Source: Chitinophaga pinensis (GTDB taxonomy: Bacteria > Bacteroidota > Bacteroidia > NS11-12g > UBA955). Taken from it: a stretch of 64,000 bases of DNA. The notes beneath the pieces were generated by a model, which worked only from the letters and a program-made list of their open reading frames with translations, made no database searches and was not told where the DNA came from. A program made the translations under genes and the position numbers. Location: assembly GCA_945871905.1 (NCBI GenBank), contig CAMBXL010000002.1, positions 260,936-324,935 on the forward strand. Direction: 5' to 3'. Shown here in pieces: positions 63,078-64,000 of this stretch (positions within the stretch are counted from its first letter, which is position 1; the number at the start of each line of letters is the position of its first letter).

Positions 63078-64000
63078 TTACGATTGTATAGTACTGTAAT
63101 CTCCGATGCTGTATGATTTAGAATTTCCATCTATTGTTACATGGTTGCCTATCATACTATTGGAGAACGAAATATTGTGTATTTGCGTATTTTCTTGGAT
63201 AATACTGTTGGAAATTTGACTGTTTATGATTTTACTTCCTTTACCTATACTCACATGAGGACCAATGGTACTGCCTTCTATTACCACATCATTGGCTATA
63301 AAACAAGGTTCTATAATCGTAGTGTTTGCATACGTATTTACTTTTTCAAACTCATTTTTCTTGATTTCCAAAATTCTTTGATTCGTGTAAACGGTAGCAT
63401 CCTTATTACCACAGTCAAGCCATTCTTCTACTTCGCCTGGTTTAAAAGCTAGGCCTTTGTTTTTCATGTTTTCCAAAGCATTGGTCAATTGGTATTCGCC
63501 TTTTTCTTTGATATCATTTTCTATCAAATACTGCAATTCGCTCAACAAATTGTCACCATCTTTAAAGTAATAAATACCAATAATAGCTAAGTCTGAAACA
63601 AATTCTGTTGGTTTTTCAATAAAATCTGTAATGACACTTTCTTCATTCATTTTTACCACACCAAACTGGCTAGGGTTTGCCACTTTGTGTACCCAAATAA
63701 TTCCATCTGCAGATTTGTCTAAATCGAATTCCGCTTTGAATAATGTATCCGCAAAAGCAACAATAACCTCGCCTGTTAAATCGGGGGTTGCGCATAAAAC
63801 TGCGTGGGCCGTTCCTAAGGCTTCCTCTTGGTAATAAATTTTACCTTCGGCTCCTATACTTTCTGCAATTTTTAGCAATTGAATTTCTACTTGCTCGCCA
63901 AAATCGCCGATAATAAACGACACTGTATTGATTTTATCGTTACACACTGCCGCTATGTCTTCCACCAATCTTTGAACGATGGGTTTGCCTGCAATAGGAA
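63078..64000 (-). CDS. Sugar-phosphate nucleotidyltransferase with beta-helix domain; 5' truncated
   Basis: About 306 residues are visible and the frame runs off the right edge (PIAGKPIVQRLVED precedes the first internal start-like codon), so the N-terminal nucleotide-binding loop is missing. Visible: YYQEEALGTAHAVLCA and VAFADTLFKAEFD (nucleotidyltransferase core), IDFIEKPTE-type VITDFIEKPTEF, WLDCGNKDAT, and C-terminal hexapeptide repeats (VVIEGSTIGPHVSIGKGSKI). This is the GlmU/RmlA-like arrangement of a glucose-1-phosphate type nucleotidyltransferase for surface sugars. It is the first visible gene of the six-gene minus-strand unit. Confidence 0.88.
   Translation of the reverse strand, partial: PIAGKPIVQRLVEDIAAVCNDKINTVSFIIGDFGEQVEIQLLKIAESIGAEGKIYYQEEALGTAHAVLCATPDLTGEVIVAFADTLFKAEFDLDKSADGIIWVHKVANPSQFGVVKMNEESVITDFIEKPTEFVSDLAIIGIYYFKDGDNLLSELQYLIENDIKEKGEYQLTNALENMKNKGLAFKPGEVEEWLDCGNKDATVYTNQRILEIKKNEFEKVNTYANTTIIEPCFIANDVVIEGSTIGPHVSIGKGSKIINSQISNSIIQENTQIHNISFSNSMIGNHVTIDGNSKSYSIGDYSTIQS

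Noticed and set aside
1-64000. Search for insertion sequences, prophage, toxin-antitoxin or defence systems, and rRNA
   Set aside because: No transposase, integrase, phage structural, restriction, toxin or rRNA sequence was recognised; gene content is core and envelope-related throughout.

Overview
The window is ordinary chromosome from a low-GC member of the Bacteroidota. Evidence for the phylum: three proteins end in type IX secretion (T9SS) type A sorting domains (one is a large C25/gingipain-like peptidase), several small families are essentially confined to the phylum (DUF4783, DUF3098, DUF4292, DUF2452), PurF has the long (about 630-residue) form, and many genes follow a Bacteroidota -7 box, TAnnTTTG. 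I cannot place it more finely than that. No prophage, insertion sequence, CRISPR array, rRNA or plasmid function is visible.

Layout. 1-6.1 kb: the 3' part of a C25 peptidase with an ILEI/FAM3-like domain, a lytic transglycosylase and a convergent alkaline phosphatase. 6.2-9.1 kb: a small zinc-ribbon protein, pabA/trpG and purF. 9.2-9.8 kb: a broken outer-membrane barrel gene. 9.8-14.1 kb: a GT39-like membrane transferase, pirin, dgkA, purS and a flavoprotein. 14.1-19.7 kb (minus): the complete shape operon mreB-mreC-mreD-pbp2-rodA. 19.8-25.6 kb: a TetR regulator with a second GT39-like protein, wecB, adk-obg and a T9SS cargo protein. 25.7-31.7 kb: nadC, a second T9SS cargo, a DUF4783 protein, uvrB, ung and ftsE. 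31.7-39.6 kb (minus): two glycosyltransferases, recQ, clpX-clpP and trigger factor. Next come tRNA-Leu(UAG), a GH3-family enzyme, sucB, an acyltransferase, galE, thyA and ftsX-DUF3098-uppP (39.7-47.5 kb). 47.8-53.1 kb (minus): ileS-dksA-like-lspA-traB/gumN. 53.2-54.7 kb: an unassigned envelope pair plus a small frameshifted membrane gene. 54.8-58.1 kb: a peroxidase lipoprotein, DUF2452, a small conserved protein and an OmpA/TSP3 porin. 58.2-64 kb (minus): a six-gene envelope operon (nucleotidyltransferase, TPR lipoprotein, DUF4292 lipoprotein, EnvC-like protein, 3-hydroxyacyl-CoA dehydrogenase, Rieske-like lipoprotein), cut by the right edge.

The dominant theme is the cell envelope: wall synthesis and shape (Mre/PBP2/RodA), wall hydrolysis and its control (lytic transglycosylase, FtsE/FtsX, degenerate LytM protein), undecaprenyl carrier recycling (UppP, DgkA), surface sugars (WecB, GalE, glycosyltransferases, GT39 proteins), lipoprotein maturation (LspA) and T9SS cargo. 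Housekeeping genes for purines, thymidylate, NAD, DNA repair, proteolysis and translation lie between them.

The items most worth a second look are the C25-ILEI-CTD architecture, the two homopolymer-associated broken genes, a group of genes whose -7 box abuts the start codon (predicted leaderless mRNAs), four convergent gene pairs that share a TTAA double stop, the cysteine-rich degenerate Rieske lipoprotein, and the uncharacterised lipoprotein/barrel pair beside ileS. I found no clear multi-gene system that looks wholly new.
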